The translations under genes and the position numbers were made by a program. This document shows positions 55,500 to 63,298 of a DNA stretch of 64,000 nt, piece after piece. Positions within the stretch are counted from its first letter, which is position 1. Every line of letters begins with the position of its first letter. The stretch is from Azotobacter paspali (GTDB lineage Bacteria; Pseudomonadota; Gammaproteobacteria; Pseudomonadales; Pseudomonadaceae): NCBI RefSeq assembly GCF_042434745.1, contig NZ_JBHLSS010000003.1; one strand, written 5' to 3'. The notes beneath the pieces are model-generated. The model searched no databases and was not told where the DNA came from. It was given only the letters and a program-made list of their open reading frames with translations.

Positions 55500-55922
55500 A
55501 TGGAACAGCCCTCTTACCTGGCAATCGATCACATCGCGTATGCCACCCGGTCTACGGAGAAAACCTCGGCGTTCTTCGCGGCCCTGGGGTTCGAGGTACT
55601 GTTCCATAAACAACCCATCGAAAAGTTTGGCGTGTTGATAACCAAGCTGCGCTCGCCAGCAGGCGAAATCGTGGAAGTGGTCGAACCCTTTCGACCTGAC
55701 AGCGTGGTCAGCCGGCTCCTGGTGAATGTGGAGGCCTGTATCTACCACGCGGCCTTCAAGGTCAACGATATCCAGACTACCCAGACGTCTCTGGCCAGTA
55801 TCGGAGGCGTCACGGTAACCAAACCCATGACCATTCCGTACCCGGCCACCGAGGAACATCGCTCGCTGACAACCTCGCACATGTTCCACCCCGCGGTGGG
55901 TCTGTTCGAGATCACCGGTTAA
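55500..55922 (+). CDS. cmaC: Cyclopropane-forming enzyme CmaC (VOC fold)
   Basis: 140 residues from ATG 55500, with GAGG upstream. Vicinal-oxygen-chelate fold with a metal His in LAIDHIAYAT, a further His in the C-terminal TTSHMFHPAV and Glu in GLFEITG. In P. syringae, CmaC is a zinc enzyme that displaces chloride to form the cyclopropane ring of coronamic acid. Confidence 0.92.
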   Translation: MEQPSYLAIDHIAYATRSTEKTSAFFAALGFEVLFHKQPIEKFGVLITKLRSPAGEIVEVVEPFRPDSVVSRLLVNVEACIYHAAFKVNDIQTTQTSLASIGGVTVTKPMTIPYPATEEHRSLTTSHMFHPAVGLFEITG

Positions 55923-55931
55923 GGAGCAGCC

Positions 55932-56693
55932 ATGGACGATCCTTTTGTGGTGCAACGGCCCTGGCTTGCACCACTGCCAGGCGCCCCCATGAACGCCGGT
56001 CGCCTGCTGCTGTGTTTCCCCTATGGAGGGGGGGGCGCCTCAGCGTTCAATGATTTGAGCCGGCTAGCCGATGTCGGTGTTGCGGCATGGGCCGTGAAAC
56101 TACCTGGGCGCGAGGACCGAAGTACGGAAGCGCCCGTCACGCGGGTTGCGCATGTTATCGAGGCGATCGTCGATGCACTGCAAAGCGTAGGCGTACCCTA
56201 TGCGTTTTACGGCCACAGCTTCGGTGCCGGGTTGGCGCTGGATGTAACCCACGCGCTAGCCGAACGCGACCGGCCGCTGCCGACGCATTTGGTCCTGTCC
56301 GGGCGCATGCCGCCCCATACCGGCTACTCACCGCTACTGGGGGCGATGGACGATCACCAACTGTGGCAGCTCGTATGCTCAGAGAGCCCCTTGCCACTGC
56401 CAACGGATGCCTCGTGTAGTTTCGCCAGGCATGCGCTGGGCAAGCTCAAGGCCGACCTAGCGCTCAACGCACAACTCACTTATCGCTTTATCCGACCGCT
56501 GCCAGTGCCCCTGTACGTTCTCAATGGCCAGGACGACCCGTTGCTTGAGCTCCATCGCCTGGACGAATGGCAGCGCTACACCAGCACAAGCTTCCATAGC
56601 GAGTGCGTACCCGGCGGACATTTTTTCTTCAACATCGATTTTCAGCGTTTGTATTTGCCCCTGCTAACCGCTCTAGATGAACAAGGCAGCTGA
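55932..56693 (+). CDS. cmaT: Thioesterase CmaT
   Basis: 253 residues. Type II thioesterase fold with Ser96 in YGHSFGAG, Asp in LNGQDDPLLE, and His in PGGHFFFNID. Expected to free coronamic acid from CmaD. It resembles the Cfa9 protein only at family level. Confidence 0.9.
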   Translation: MDDPFVVQRPWLAPLPGAPMNAGRLLLCFPYGGGGASAFNDLSRLADVGVAAWAVKLPGREDRSTEAPVTRVAHVIEAIVDALQSVGVPYAFYGHSFGAGLALDVTHALAERDRPLPTHLVLSGRMPPHTGYSPLLGAMDDHQLWQLVCSESPLPLPTDASCSFARHALGKLKADLALNAQLTYRFIRPLPVPLYVLNGQDDPLLELHRLDEWQRYTSTSFHSECVPGGHFFFNIDFQRLYLPLLTALDEQGS

Positions 56694-56698
56694 GCGTT

Positions 56699-57337
56699 AT
56701 GGAACGTGCATTCTGGAACACCCCTTATCTCTCGTCCCTGGACGCCCGCGTGCTCAGTATTGACGGGCGCGACGTGGTGATCAGTCCGACGATTTTCTTC
56801 GCCGAATCCGGTGGCCAGGAATCGGATAAGGGTTATATCAACCGTATCGAAGTCATCCAGGCCACGGTTGCTGACGAGCGCATCATCTATCGCCTGGCCG
56901 AAGATCCAGACTTTGCCGTGGGCGATCTGGTTAGCGTGGAGATCGATTGGCCTCGCCGGTATGCGCTTATGCGTTTGCATTTCGCCGCTGAAATTGTGCT
57001 GGAGTTGTTCTACAAGAAATTTCCGGATCTGGAAAAGATCGGTGCGCATATCGGCCAACACAAAGCGCGGATCGACTTCTCCCTGGAGGGTAATGTCAGC
57101 CAGTACTTTCCGGAGATCCTGCAGGATGTAGAGCGCCTCGTAGCCGCCGACCTGCCGATTGAAAGCCGCTTTACCGACGCCGAGCGCTTGCGCCGTTCCT
57201 GGTACATCAAAGGATTTTCCGAGGTGCCCTGTGGCGGTACACATCTGCGTACCACGGGCGAGGTCGGGCGCATTCGCCTCAAGCGTAACAACATCGGCGC
57301 GCACAAAGAGCGTGTCGAAATCTACCTAGTCGATTGA
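56699..57337 (+). CDS. cmaL: AlaX-like protein CmaL
   Basis: 212 residues related to the editing domain of alanyl-tRNA synthetase: SPTIFFAESGGQESDKG near the N-terminus and the metal motif CGGTHL near 180. The other usual motif, HxxxH, reads LHFAAEIV here, with Glu for the second His. In P. syringae, cmaL is needed for coronamic acid, probably for supply of L-allo-isoleucine. Its chemistry is unsettled. Confidence 0.82.
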   Translation: MERAFWNTPYLSSLDARVLSIDGRDVVISPTIFFAESGGQESDKGYINRIEVIQATVADERIIYRLAEDPDFAVGDLVSVEIDWPRRYALMRLHFAAEIVLELFYKKFPDLEKIGAHIGQHKARIDFSLEGNVSQYFPEILQDVERLVAADLPIESRFTDAERLRRSWYIKGFSEVPCGGTHLRTTGEVGRIRLKRNNIGAHKERVEIYLVD

Positions 57338-57357
57338 CCGCCCAGGAGACAGCCATC

Positions 57358-57969
57358 ATGTTCAACATCATGTCTGCAATTGGGTTGCTGCTCTTGATGC
57401 CAGGGCCGACGAATACATTGCTGCTGCGGTCTGGAGCGCTGAGCGGCTTCCGGCGCGCCTGGTCTTTGAGCCTGCTGGAGTACTCGGCCTACCTGTTGCA
57501 GATTTCCTTTTGGGGGTATCTGCTCAGCCATATCGGTGACAGCGCGCCCTGGTGCCTGAAGGTGGTGCAACTGGCGTCGGTGGCTTATCTGATCAAAACC
57601 TCATACCGACTATGGCGCAACCCCGATAACCCGTGCCATTCCTCACCCACGGCGCAGATCTCCGGAATGTACTTTTTTCGGCTGACCCTGATCAACCCCA
57701 AGGGTCTACTGGTGGTTTCGTTTATCGCTCCCGAGCAGACCTTTACCGATATCACCTTGTACCTCTCTTTCATAGTGCAACTCAGTCTGGTGGTAATCCC
57801 GATTGGCTGCGCCTGGGTGCTGCTTGGCGCATACATCAAACGCAGCGGGCATGCCTGGCTGACAACGCTGAATATTAATCGCACAGCCTCGGTGATCATT
57901 GGCTGCTTCGCGGTGGCGATCCTTTACCAATTGACTGGTTCACTGATCAAGACCAGCTTGGCTTTTTAG
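57358..57969 (+). CDS. cmaU: LysE/RhtB-type exporter (CmaU-like)
   Basis: 203 residues from ATG 57358, with AGGAG upstream. Six hydrophobic segments and the LysE/RhtB start pattern LLLMPGPTNTLLLRSGALSGFRRAW. It closes the cma operon and could export coronamic acid or coronatine; substrate not shown. Confidence 0.85.
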   Translation: MFNIMSAIGLLLLMPGPTNTLLLRSGALSGFRRAWSLSLLEYSAYLLQISFWGYLLSHIGDSAPWCLKVVQLASVAYLIKTSYRLWRNPDNPCHSSPTAQISGMYFFRLTLINPKGLLVVSFIAPEQTFTDITLYLSFIVQLSLVVIPIGCAWVLLGAYIKRSGHAWLTTLNINRTASVIIGCFAVAILYQLTGSLIKTSLAF

Positions 57970-57972
57970 GTG

Positions 57973-58290
57973 TTAAATCCCGTGAAGTAGTGGCTTGGAT
58001 AATGCTTGAATCGTTCGTTCACTTCCAGGCAGCCGCTTTCGTCTCGGTCGACAGATTTGGCGGCGGGCCTTCATCGGCTAATGGGCCGAGTAGCCACCAT
58101 AGACCTCGCGATTACGGTGCACCTCTCGACTGATGGTCGAAGGCGATTTATTGATTAGACGGGCAATCTTGCGCAGGCTGAAACCTTGGGCATGGCTGAT
58201 TTGAATGATGGTGCGCTCTTCAACGCTGAGTTCGGTATAAGACATAGGGGCGGTAGCAGCCTACCGAAAAAGTCAGGTGTTGCACTCAGT
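57973..58290 (-). mobile_element. IS30-family element remnant
   Basis: On the minus strand ATG 58245 begins MSYTELSVEERTIIQISHAQ, followed by a helix-turn-helix (FSLRKIARLINKSPSTISREV), which is the N-terminus of IS30-type transposases. A TAG at 58078 breaks the frame, which then continues ARRQICRPRRKRLPG. The catalytic DDE part is absent. The terminal side near 58250-58290 probably holds the element's end. Confidence 0.8.
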
Positions 58291-58572
58291 TTTTGCGACC
58301 GCCTACCATAAGCCTGTATAGCGGAGAAGGTATTTATGCCTTTTCTTGAAAGTTGTAAAATTTTGTCTTTTCCAGCGGAATCGCAAGGCAGCTCTTCTAT
58401 TATTTCGTCAGCTTCGATAAGTTTGGCGAGCATGCGACTCGCGCTGGGCTTTTCAAGCCCAAGAATCTCGGCTATCTGTCTGTGCAGCCATCAACTTTCC
58501 TTGCTCTGCCAGTTCAATGATCGTATGCACAGAGAAAGGAAAATATTTCGTTGCAGCAAGCGTCGGCCGCAT
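58290..58572 (-). pseudogene. MarR-like winged-helix regulator, frameshifted and truncated
   Basis: Minus strand: ATG 58572 gives RPTLAATKYFPFSVHTIIEL and on to MAAQTD; after a one-base shift near 58470 it continues IAEILGLEKPSASRMLAKLI and EADEIIEEL, a helix-turn-helix followed by a wing. The C-terminus ends at the IS30 remnant. Base composition is much lower in GC than the neighbours, so it is probably a foreign fragment. Confidence 0.55.
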
Positions 58573-58697
58573 AAAGTCAAGAAGGCGAAAAATTTAATGC
58601 GAGGATCATCTTATGGTGTCAATACTTTCAATCTTTTTCGAAGTGGCATTTTTGTTACTCATGCTTATATTGAGAATTCATGGCAGCTATATAGATT

Positions 58698-58994
58698 CTA
58701 GTTATCCATTCCTTCCACGATGAACAACTGCATGTCGTCGGCTGCACCTTCGCGGAGGCATCTAGCCTTTTTATACTCTTCAGAGTTGTAGAACGTCTGT
58801 GCTGCCTCAACCGAAGGAAACTCTACAATGACCACGCGACGGCCTTCAGCCTCTCCCTCCAAAAAAAACTTCTGGCCTCCCCTCGAGATAAAGCGGCCTC
58901 CATGAGCTTTCACAATATCAGGCGTTAGCCGCTTGTAATTATCATACCGGGCTTGGTCGGTAATATTCATTTTACCAATAAGATAGGCGCTCAT
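58698..58994 (-). CDS. DUF1330 family protein
   Basis: 98 residues, dimeric ferredoxin-like fold of the DUF1330/NIPSNAP type: YLIGKMNITDQARYDNYKRLTPDIV, GGRFISRGG, VIVEFPSVEAAQTFYNSEEYKKAR. Function unknown; members are often linked to small-molecule or oxidative pathways. Intact but AT-richer than the window, next to decayed genes. No gene is supported in 58573-58697. Confidence 0.85.
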   Translation of the reverse strand: MSAYLIGKMNITDQARYDNYKRLTPDIVKAHGGRFISRGGQKFFLEGEAEGRRVVIVEFPSVEAAQTFYNSEEYKKARCLREGAADDMQLFIVEGMDN

Positions 58995-59151
58995 TTAATC
59001 CTCCACACATCAAAGCAAAAATCCGAAAGCGGGTGCCATAATTTTTTGCCAAGAGGGTCACCTTCGCCATGGGCTTGGCATCGGGACGCAAGCCATCTGC
59101 TTGTTCAAGGAGACGGCCCGCGCTCAACCACGAACCGACCTTAAAGGTGTA

Positions 59152-59167
59152 ATGGGCGAGCGCCCAT
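59152..59167. promoter_or_regulatory. Conserved 16-bp inverted repeat, copy C
   Basis: ATGGGCGAGCGCCCAT, identical to copy A, before the truncated regulator. No coronatine gene follows it here. Confidence 0.45.
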
Positions 59168-59225
59168 AGTCCATTTTGACCAAAAGTGCCCCGGGGATAC
59201 GCTTTACTGGAGGTATACGTAGTCC

Positions 59226-59368
59226 ATGCCGAGCGCTTCGAGCTTGCTCATTGATGATCACGCCTTGTTCCGTTCCAGCGTGGCCCTGATGTTGGAAATG
59301 AGGCTGCCGGGTACGACGGTCAGCGAAGCAAGCAGAATCGAGGAGGCGCTTGCCCAGGCGTTACCGGC
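59226..59368 (+). pseudogene. Third response regulator copy, 3'-truncated
   Basis: Encodes the first 47 or so residues of the receiver (LLIDDHALFRSSVALMLEM through EEALAQALPA), then joins unrelated DNA. The phosphoacceptor Asp and the DNA-binding domain are lost. Nearly identical to the start of the pseudogene at 51.5 kb. Confidence 0.85.
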
Positions 59369-59583
59369 TTTTCGTCATTGGATGGTTGTACGGGGGCCAA
59401 CGTTCGTTAATGGCCAAGGCCCATGCCGTCTTCTTGGCCAGCGAGCTGGATCGGGTGATGAACGCCTATTTGTCGCTGCCGCGCGTGACCCCCCGGTTGG
59501 TAGCTGAACTGTTGAAGGAAAATTCTCGCTATCGCCTAAGCCCAGCCACTCGCTGGGTCAAGCCCATAGACTATCCCTACTGA
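59369..59583 (+). pseudogene. 3' fragment of an unrecognised gene
   Basis: After the junction, a frame reads VIGWLYGGQRSLMAKAHAVF and VMNAYLSLPRVTPRLVAELL to TRWVKPIDYPY and a stop at 59583. It looks like a real protein C-terminus but I do not recognise the family. No start of its own is visible. Confidence 0.4.
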
Positions 59584-59853
59584 TTAGCCAGGCTGGCGTG
59601 ATTGACCATCACACCGAGCATAACCACTCTCGGATGCCGTATGGTGGTTTAGATAGCTGCTCCGACTACCTGAATCGCGACGCTGAATCTCGACGTCGAT
59701 CATCCTGGACAGGTGGCTCACACGGCTACTGAATCGTCTCAACGCACGATCCGAGAGACCGGCCAGCCAAGCCGGGATGTCATCGGCCTGGTTGCGCATC
59801 CGCCCGCCCTTGAGCCGCAACCCAATCCATAGCAGGCAGCATCCCTGCCTCAT
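59584..59853 (-). CDS. Small hypothetical protein
   Basis: 89 residues; the central part MRNQADDIPAWLAGLSDRAL, then RRFSSRVSHLSRMID, looks helical and protein-like, the tail less so. Its ATG overlaps the stop of the upstream thioredoxin-like remnant (ATGA), hinting at a former operon. I do not recognise the family. Confidence 0.35.
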   Translation of the reverse strand: MRQGCCLLWIGLRLKGGRMRNQADDIPAWLAGLSDRALRRFSSRVSHLSRMIDVEIQRRDSGSRSSYLNHHTASESGYARCDGQSRQPG

Positions 59854-60051
59854 CCAGCAATCCCGGCAGCCGTACCGTCCGGCCCGTGTGGTTGTTCCTT
59901 GAGTTCGAGCGTCGGGGTGGCGTCGATCCCTTTCACGACCGCCGCCCTGGCCTGGTCATCCACCACCCGGCGCGCTGTGGTATTGCCTTGGGCGCAGGTC
60001 TGCAGCTGTGCGAGCGACACCTTTGGCTGCAGGCCTAGTTGATCGAGCGGT
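59850..60051 (-). pseudogene. C-terminal remnant of a DsbA/thioredoxin-like gene
   Basis: Minus strand frame with LAQLQTCAQGNTTARRVVDD and QARAAVVKGIDATPTLELKE; the GI-ATPTLEL segment matches the cis-Pro loop of DsbA-like thioredoxins. The N-terminal part with CxxC is cut off by the IS3 element starting at 60052. Confidence 0.45.
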
Positions 60052-60388
60052 TGAACCGCCCCGGGTTTCGCGGAGGCTCCAACTCTTGAGAGGATGGAGC
60101 CATGAAGACAGCAACGAAGTATTCCCCTGAAGTTCGGCAACGGGCGGTTCGCATGGTGCTCGAGCATCAGGACGAGCACGAGTCGCAGTGGGCGGCGATC
60201 ACATCCATCGCGGCAAAGATCGCTTGCACGGCCGAAATGCTGCGCCGCTGGGTGAGGCAGGCCGAACGCGATAGCGGACGGCGCGAGGGGCAGACGACGC
60301 CCGAGCGTGAACGGATCGAGGCGCTCGAGCGGGAAGTGCGTGAGCTGCGCCAAGCCAACGAGATCCTGCGCCAGGCCTCGGCGTAGAC
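60052..60388 (+). mobile_element. IS3-family element, 5' part only
   Basis: Begins with the terminal repeat TGAACCGCCCCGGGTTT and contains orfA from ATG 60102 (94 residues: MKTATKYSPEVRQRAVRMVL, helix-turn-helix, leucine-zipper LEREVRELRQANEILRQASA). OrfA ends early and orfB (DDE catalytic part) is missing. The right side joins tcuA, so a deletion removed the rest of the element together with the start of tcuA. Confidence 0.85.
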
Positions 60389-61039
60389 TGTGTGTCGCTG
60401 GGCGTGGTGGTCAACCGTGACGGCCGTCGTTTCTACGACGAGGGCGAAGATTTCTGGCCCAAGCGCTACGCGATCTGGGGGCGCCTGGTGGCGCAGCAGC
60501 CCGGCCAGGTCGGCTACTCAATCATCGACCGCAGAGCCGTCGGCCGCTTCATGCCACCGGTGTTTCCCGGCACTGCCGCGAGCACCCTTGGCGAACTGGT
60601 CCGTCAGTTGAGCCTGCCCGAAACTGCGTTCGTGGAGACCATCAAGGCCTACAACCAAGCCTGCCGGGTCGGCACCTTCGACCATACCGCGCTCGACGAC
60701 TGCCGCACCGAAAGCCTCTCGCCGGCCAAGACTCACTGGGCCCGCCCGATCGACACGCCGCCCTTCTACGGCTATCCGCTGCGTCCAGGCGTCACCTTCA
60801 CCTACTTGGGGCTCAGGACGGACGAGACGGCCGCCGTGCACTTTTCCGGTAGGCCCAGCCCAAATCTCTTCGTTGCCGGGGAAATGATGGCCGGCAACGT
60901 ACTCGGCAAGGACTATACCGCCGGGGTCGGCATGAGCATTGGCACGGCGTTCGGCCGGATCGCCGGCAGCCAGGCTGCCGCCGCGGCCGGTCATCACCCA
61001 GCTTCCATGACTGCAGGACAAAGCCATGCAATCGCTTGA
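60389..61039 (+). pseudogene. tcuA: Tricarballylate dehydrogenase TcuA, C-terminal half
   Basis: About 215 codons matching the second half of the FAD-dependent TcuA/fumarate reductase-like enzyme: VNRDGRRFYDEGEDFW, the middle IDTPPFYGYPLRPGVTFTYLGL, and the FAD-binding end NLFVAGEMMAGNVLGKDYTAGVGM. The FAD Rossmann N-terminus is lost to the IS3 junction. The last bases overlap tcuB. Confidence 0.85.
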
Positions 61040-62208
61040 TTCCGGGGCACGACTGCCCATCTCCAGTATCGGCAGTGTCCTCCAGCCGATCCCAGTGCTC
61101 AACATCGCCGCGGCGGAAGTCGACCGGCAACTGCACATCTGCAATGCCTGCCGCTATTGCGAGGGCTTCTGCGCCGTGTTCCCGGCCATGACTCGGCGCC
61201 TAGACTTCGCCCAGGCGGATTCCATTACTTGGCCAACCTCTGCCATAACTGCGGCGCCTGCCTGCATGCCTGCCAATACGCCGAACCTCATGAGTTCGCC
61301 GTGAACGTCCAGCGGGCTATGGCTAGGGTGCGCCTGGACACCTATGTCGAATATGCCTGGCCGCCGGCATTGGGTCGGCTCTACTGGCGCAACGGGCTGA
61401 CGCTGTCTCTGGCCACTGCTGCCGGACTGGGGTTCTTTCTGGCGCTGACGCTGGCCATCAAGGGCACCCTGTTTCCCGGGTCGCTGGCGGGCGACTTCTA
61501 CGCAATCTTTCCCCACGATGTGCTGGCGCTGATGTTCGGCCTGGTCTTCGCTTTCGCTACCCTGGCCCTCGGCATGGCCGTGCGGCGCTTCTGGCGGGAG
61601 GTTTTGCCGCCTTCGGAAGAGCCGGTGCAGAAGGGGGCGGCGGCGTTCGAGGCTTCGGGTGCCGTGTTACGGCTGAAGTATCTCGACGGTGGACATGGCG
61701 AGGGCTGCAACGAGGAGAGCGACCGCTTCACCCTCTGGCGGCGGCGCTTCCATCACTGCATCTTCTATGGCTTCCTGCTGTGCTTCGCCGCCACCTCCGT
61801 CGCCACGCTGTACCACTTCGTGCTGGGCCTGGAGGCGCCCTATCCCCTGACGAGCCTGCCGGTTCTGCTGGGGACAGCCGGTGGCCTCGGGCTGCTGTCG
61901 GTCCCGCCGGCCTCTTGTGGCTGAACCGGCGCCGCCATCCGGAGCACGGCGACAGCGCGCAGCGTCCCATGGACCGCGGCTTCATCGCGCTGTTGCTGCT
62001 GGTCAGCCTCAGCGGCCTGGCGCTGCTGGCCGGGCGGGACAGTGGGGCCATGGTGCTGCTGCTGGCGCTGCACCTGGGCGCGGTCATGGCGTTTTTCCTG
62101 ACCATGCCGTACGGCAAGTTCGCCCATGGAATCTTCCGCAGCGTTGCCTTGCTGAAGTTCGCCATCGAGAAGCGCCAGCCCGACCGGTTGCGGATGGGCG
62201 GCGAGTGA
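61026..62208 (+). pseudogene. tcuB: TcuB iron-sulphur membrane protein, two frameshifts
   Basis: Frame 1 gives ICNACRYCEGFCAVFPAM, then shifts near 61221. Frame 2 continues HYLANLCHNCGACLHACQYA (second cluster motif) and five or so helices, shifts again near 61900, and frame 3 ends FFLTMPYGKFAHGIFRSVAL and so on to 62208. Each break fits the loss of one base. TcuB reoxidises TcuA and passes electrons to the membrane; with both broken, tricarballylate use is presumably lost. Confidence 0.85.
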
Positions 62209-62239
62209 GGGTGGCAGGCCAGGGGATACGGGAATGGCG

Positions 62240-63130
62240 TCATTGCGGCCACTGCTGCAGCAAGATGGAGACGAACTTGTCCGCCGCCGGCGACAGCGAG
62301 GCGCCGCGGCGGCGAATCAGGCCCAGGCTGCGGTTCACCACCGGCTCGATCAGCGGGACGCTGACCAAGGTCGGGTGATCCGCGGTGGGCATGGCCAAGC
62401 TGGGGACGGCGGAAACACCCAATCCAGCCTCGACCATGCCGAGCGAGGTCGACAGGTGCTGGACCTCGTAAAACCACTTGGGCCGCCAGCTCAAGCCGGC
62501 CAGGGCATGGTCGAGCAGCATGCGGTTGCCGCTCAGGCGGCCCACGCCGATCAGGCGGTAATCGGCCAGCTCGGACCAGCGCACCGCCTCGCGGGTCGCC
62601 AATGGATGATCGCGGCGGCAGGCCAGGACGAAGGGCTCATTGACCAGGGAGAGGAATTCGATGTCGGGATGCTGCCCGCTCATCATGTTGATGCCGAAGT
62701 CGGCCTCGCCGCGCAGGACGGCTTCGAGCCCCTCGTTGGCGCTGAGGTCGAGCAGGCGGATGCGGATCTTCGGGTACTGCTCGTTGTAGAGGCGGATGAC
62801 CGAGGGCAGGAAGTAGAACGCCGCAGTGGGAATGCAGGCCAGGGTGACCTGGCCGGTCTGGCGCTCGGCGAGTTCGCGGATGCTCATGATCGAGTCCTCG
62901 AGATCGTCCAGCACGCGCCTCGCCTTGGGTAGGAAGTCGCGTCCCACGCTGGTCAGGCTGACCCGCCGGGTGGTGCGATCGAGCAGCGGAGTACCCAGCC
63001 CCTGCTCGAGTTTCTTGATCCGTCGCGTCAGTGCTGGCTGAGACAGATGAAGGGTTTCGGCGGCTTCGTGAAAACTGCCTAATTCGGCGATTTTCACGAA
63101 AGATTTAATGTCTTGGAGATCGTATTCCAT
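62240..63130 (-). CDS. LysR-type transcriptional regulator
   Basis: 296 residues from ATG 63130 (MEYDLQDIKSFVKIAELGSF). N-terminal winged helix with LHLSQPALTRRIKKLEQGLGTPLLDRTTRRVSLT, then a substrate-binding domain. It is divergent from the tautomerase gene and convergent with tcuB; it probably regulates the former and may once have served tcuAB. Effector unknown. Confidence 0.92.
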   Translation of the reverse strand: MEYDLQDIKSFVKIAELGSFHEAAETLHLSQPALTRRIKKLEQGLGTPLLDRTTRRVSLTSVGRDFLPKARRVLDDLEDSIMSIRELAERQTGQVTLACIPTAAFYFLPSVIRLYNEQYPKIRIRLLDLSANEGLEAVLRGEADFGINMMSGQHPDIEFLSLVNEPFVLACRRDHPLATREAVRWSELADYRLIGVGRLSGNRMLLDHALAGLSWRPKWFYEVQHLSTSLGMVEAGLGVSAVPSLAMPTADHPTLVSVPLIEPVVNRSLGLIRRRGASLSPAADKFVSILLQQWPQ

Positions 63131-63298
63131 TGTTTTTCGGTACTCCTGCGGTGCTGGTGCCGTTGTGGCCTGCTGCCAGTTTAGATAACTAAATCGGAAT
63201 AATAACTCTGATATTTGCATTGGAAACATTTTTGTTTTCGTGTGAATCTCCTGCCAAAAGCATCAATGACTGAGATTGATAAACAGGAGTTAGTAATT

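Larger units (their letters stand above)
59047..59368 (+). repeat. Regulator/promoter repeat, copy C (truncated)
   Basis: Third copy of the segment at 48.8 kb, again with the 27-codon frame (59069-59152), the inverted repeat and the start of the regulator gene. It breaks off within the receiver coding region at about 59368, marking a recombination junction. Confidence 0.85.

Noticed and set aside
58336..58701. 121-residue plus-strand frame
   Set aside because: Ser/Cys-rich with no family features, and opposite a better-supported MarR-like remnant.
60392..61039. tcuA fragment as an intact small oxidoreductase
   Set aside because: It lacks the FAD-binding N-terminus and begins at an IS junction, so it is a truncated gene.
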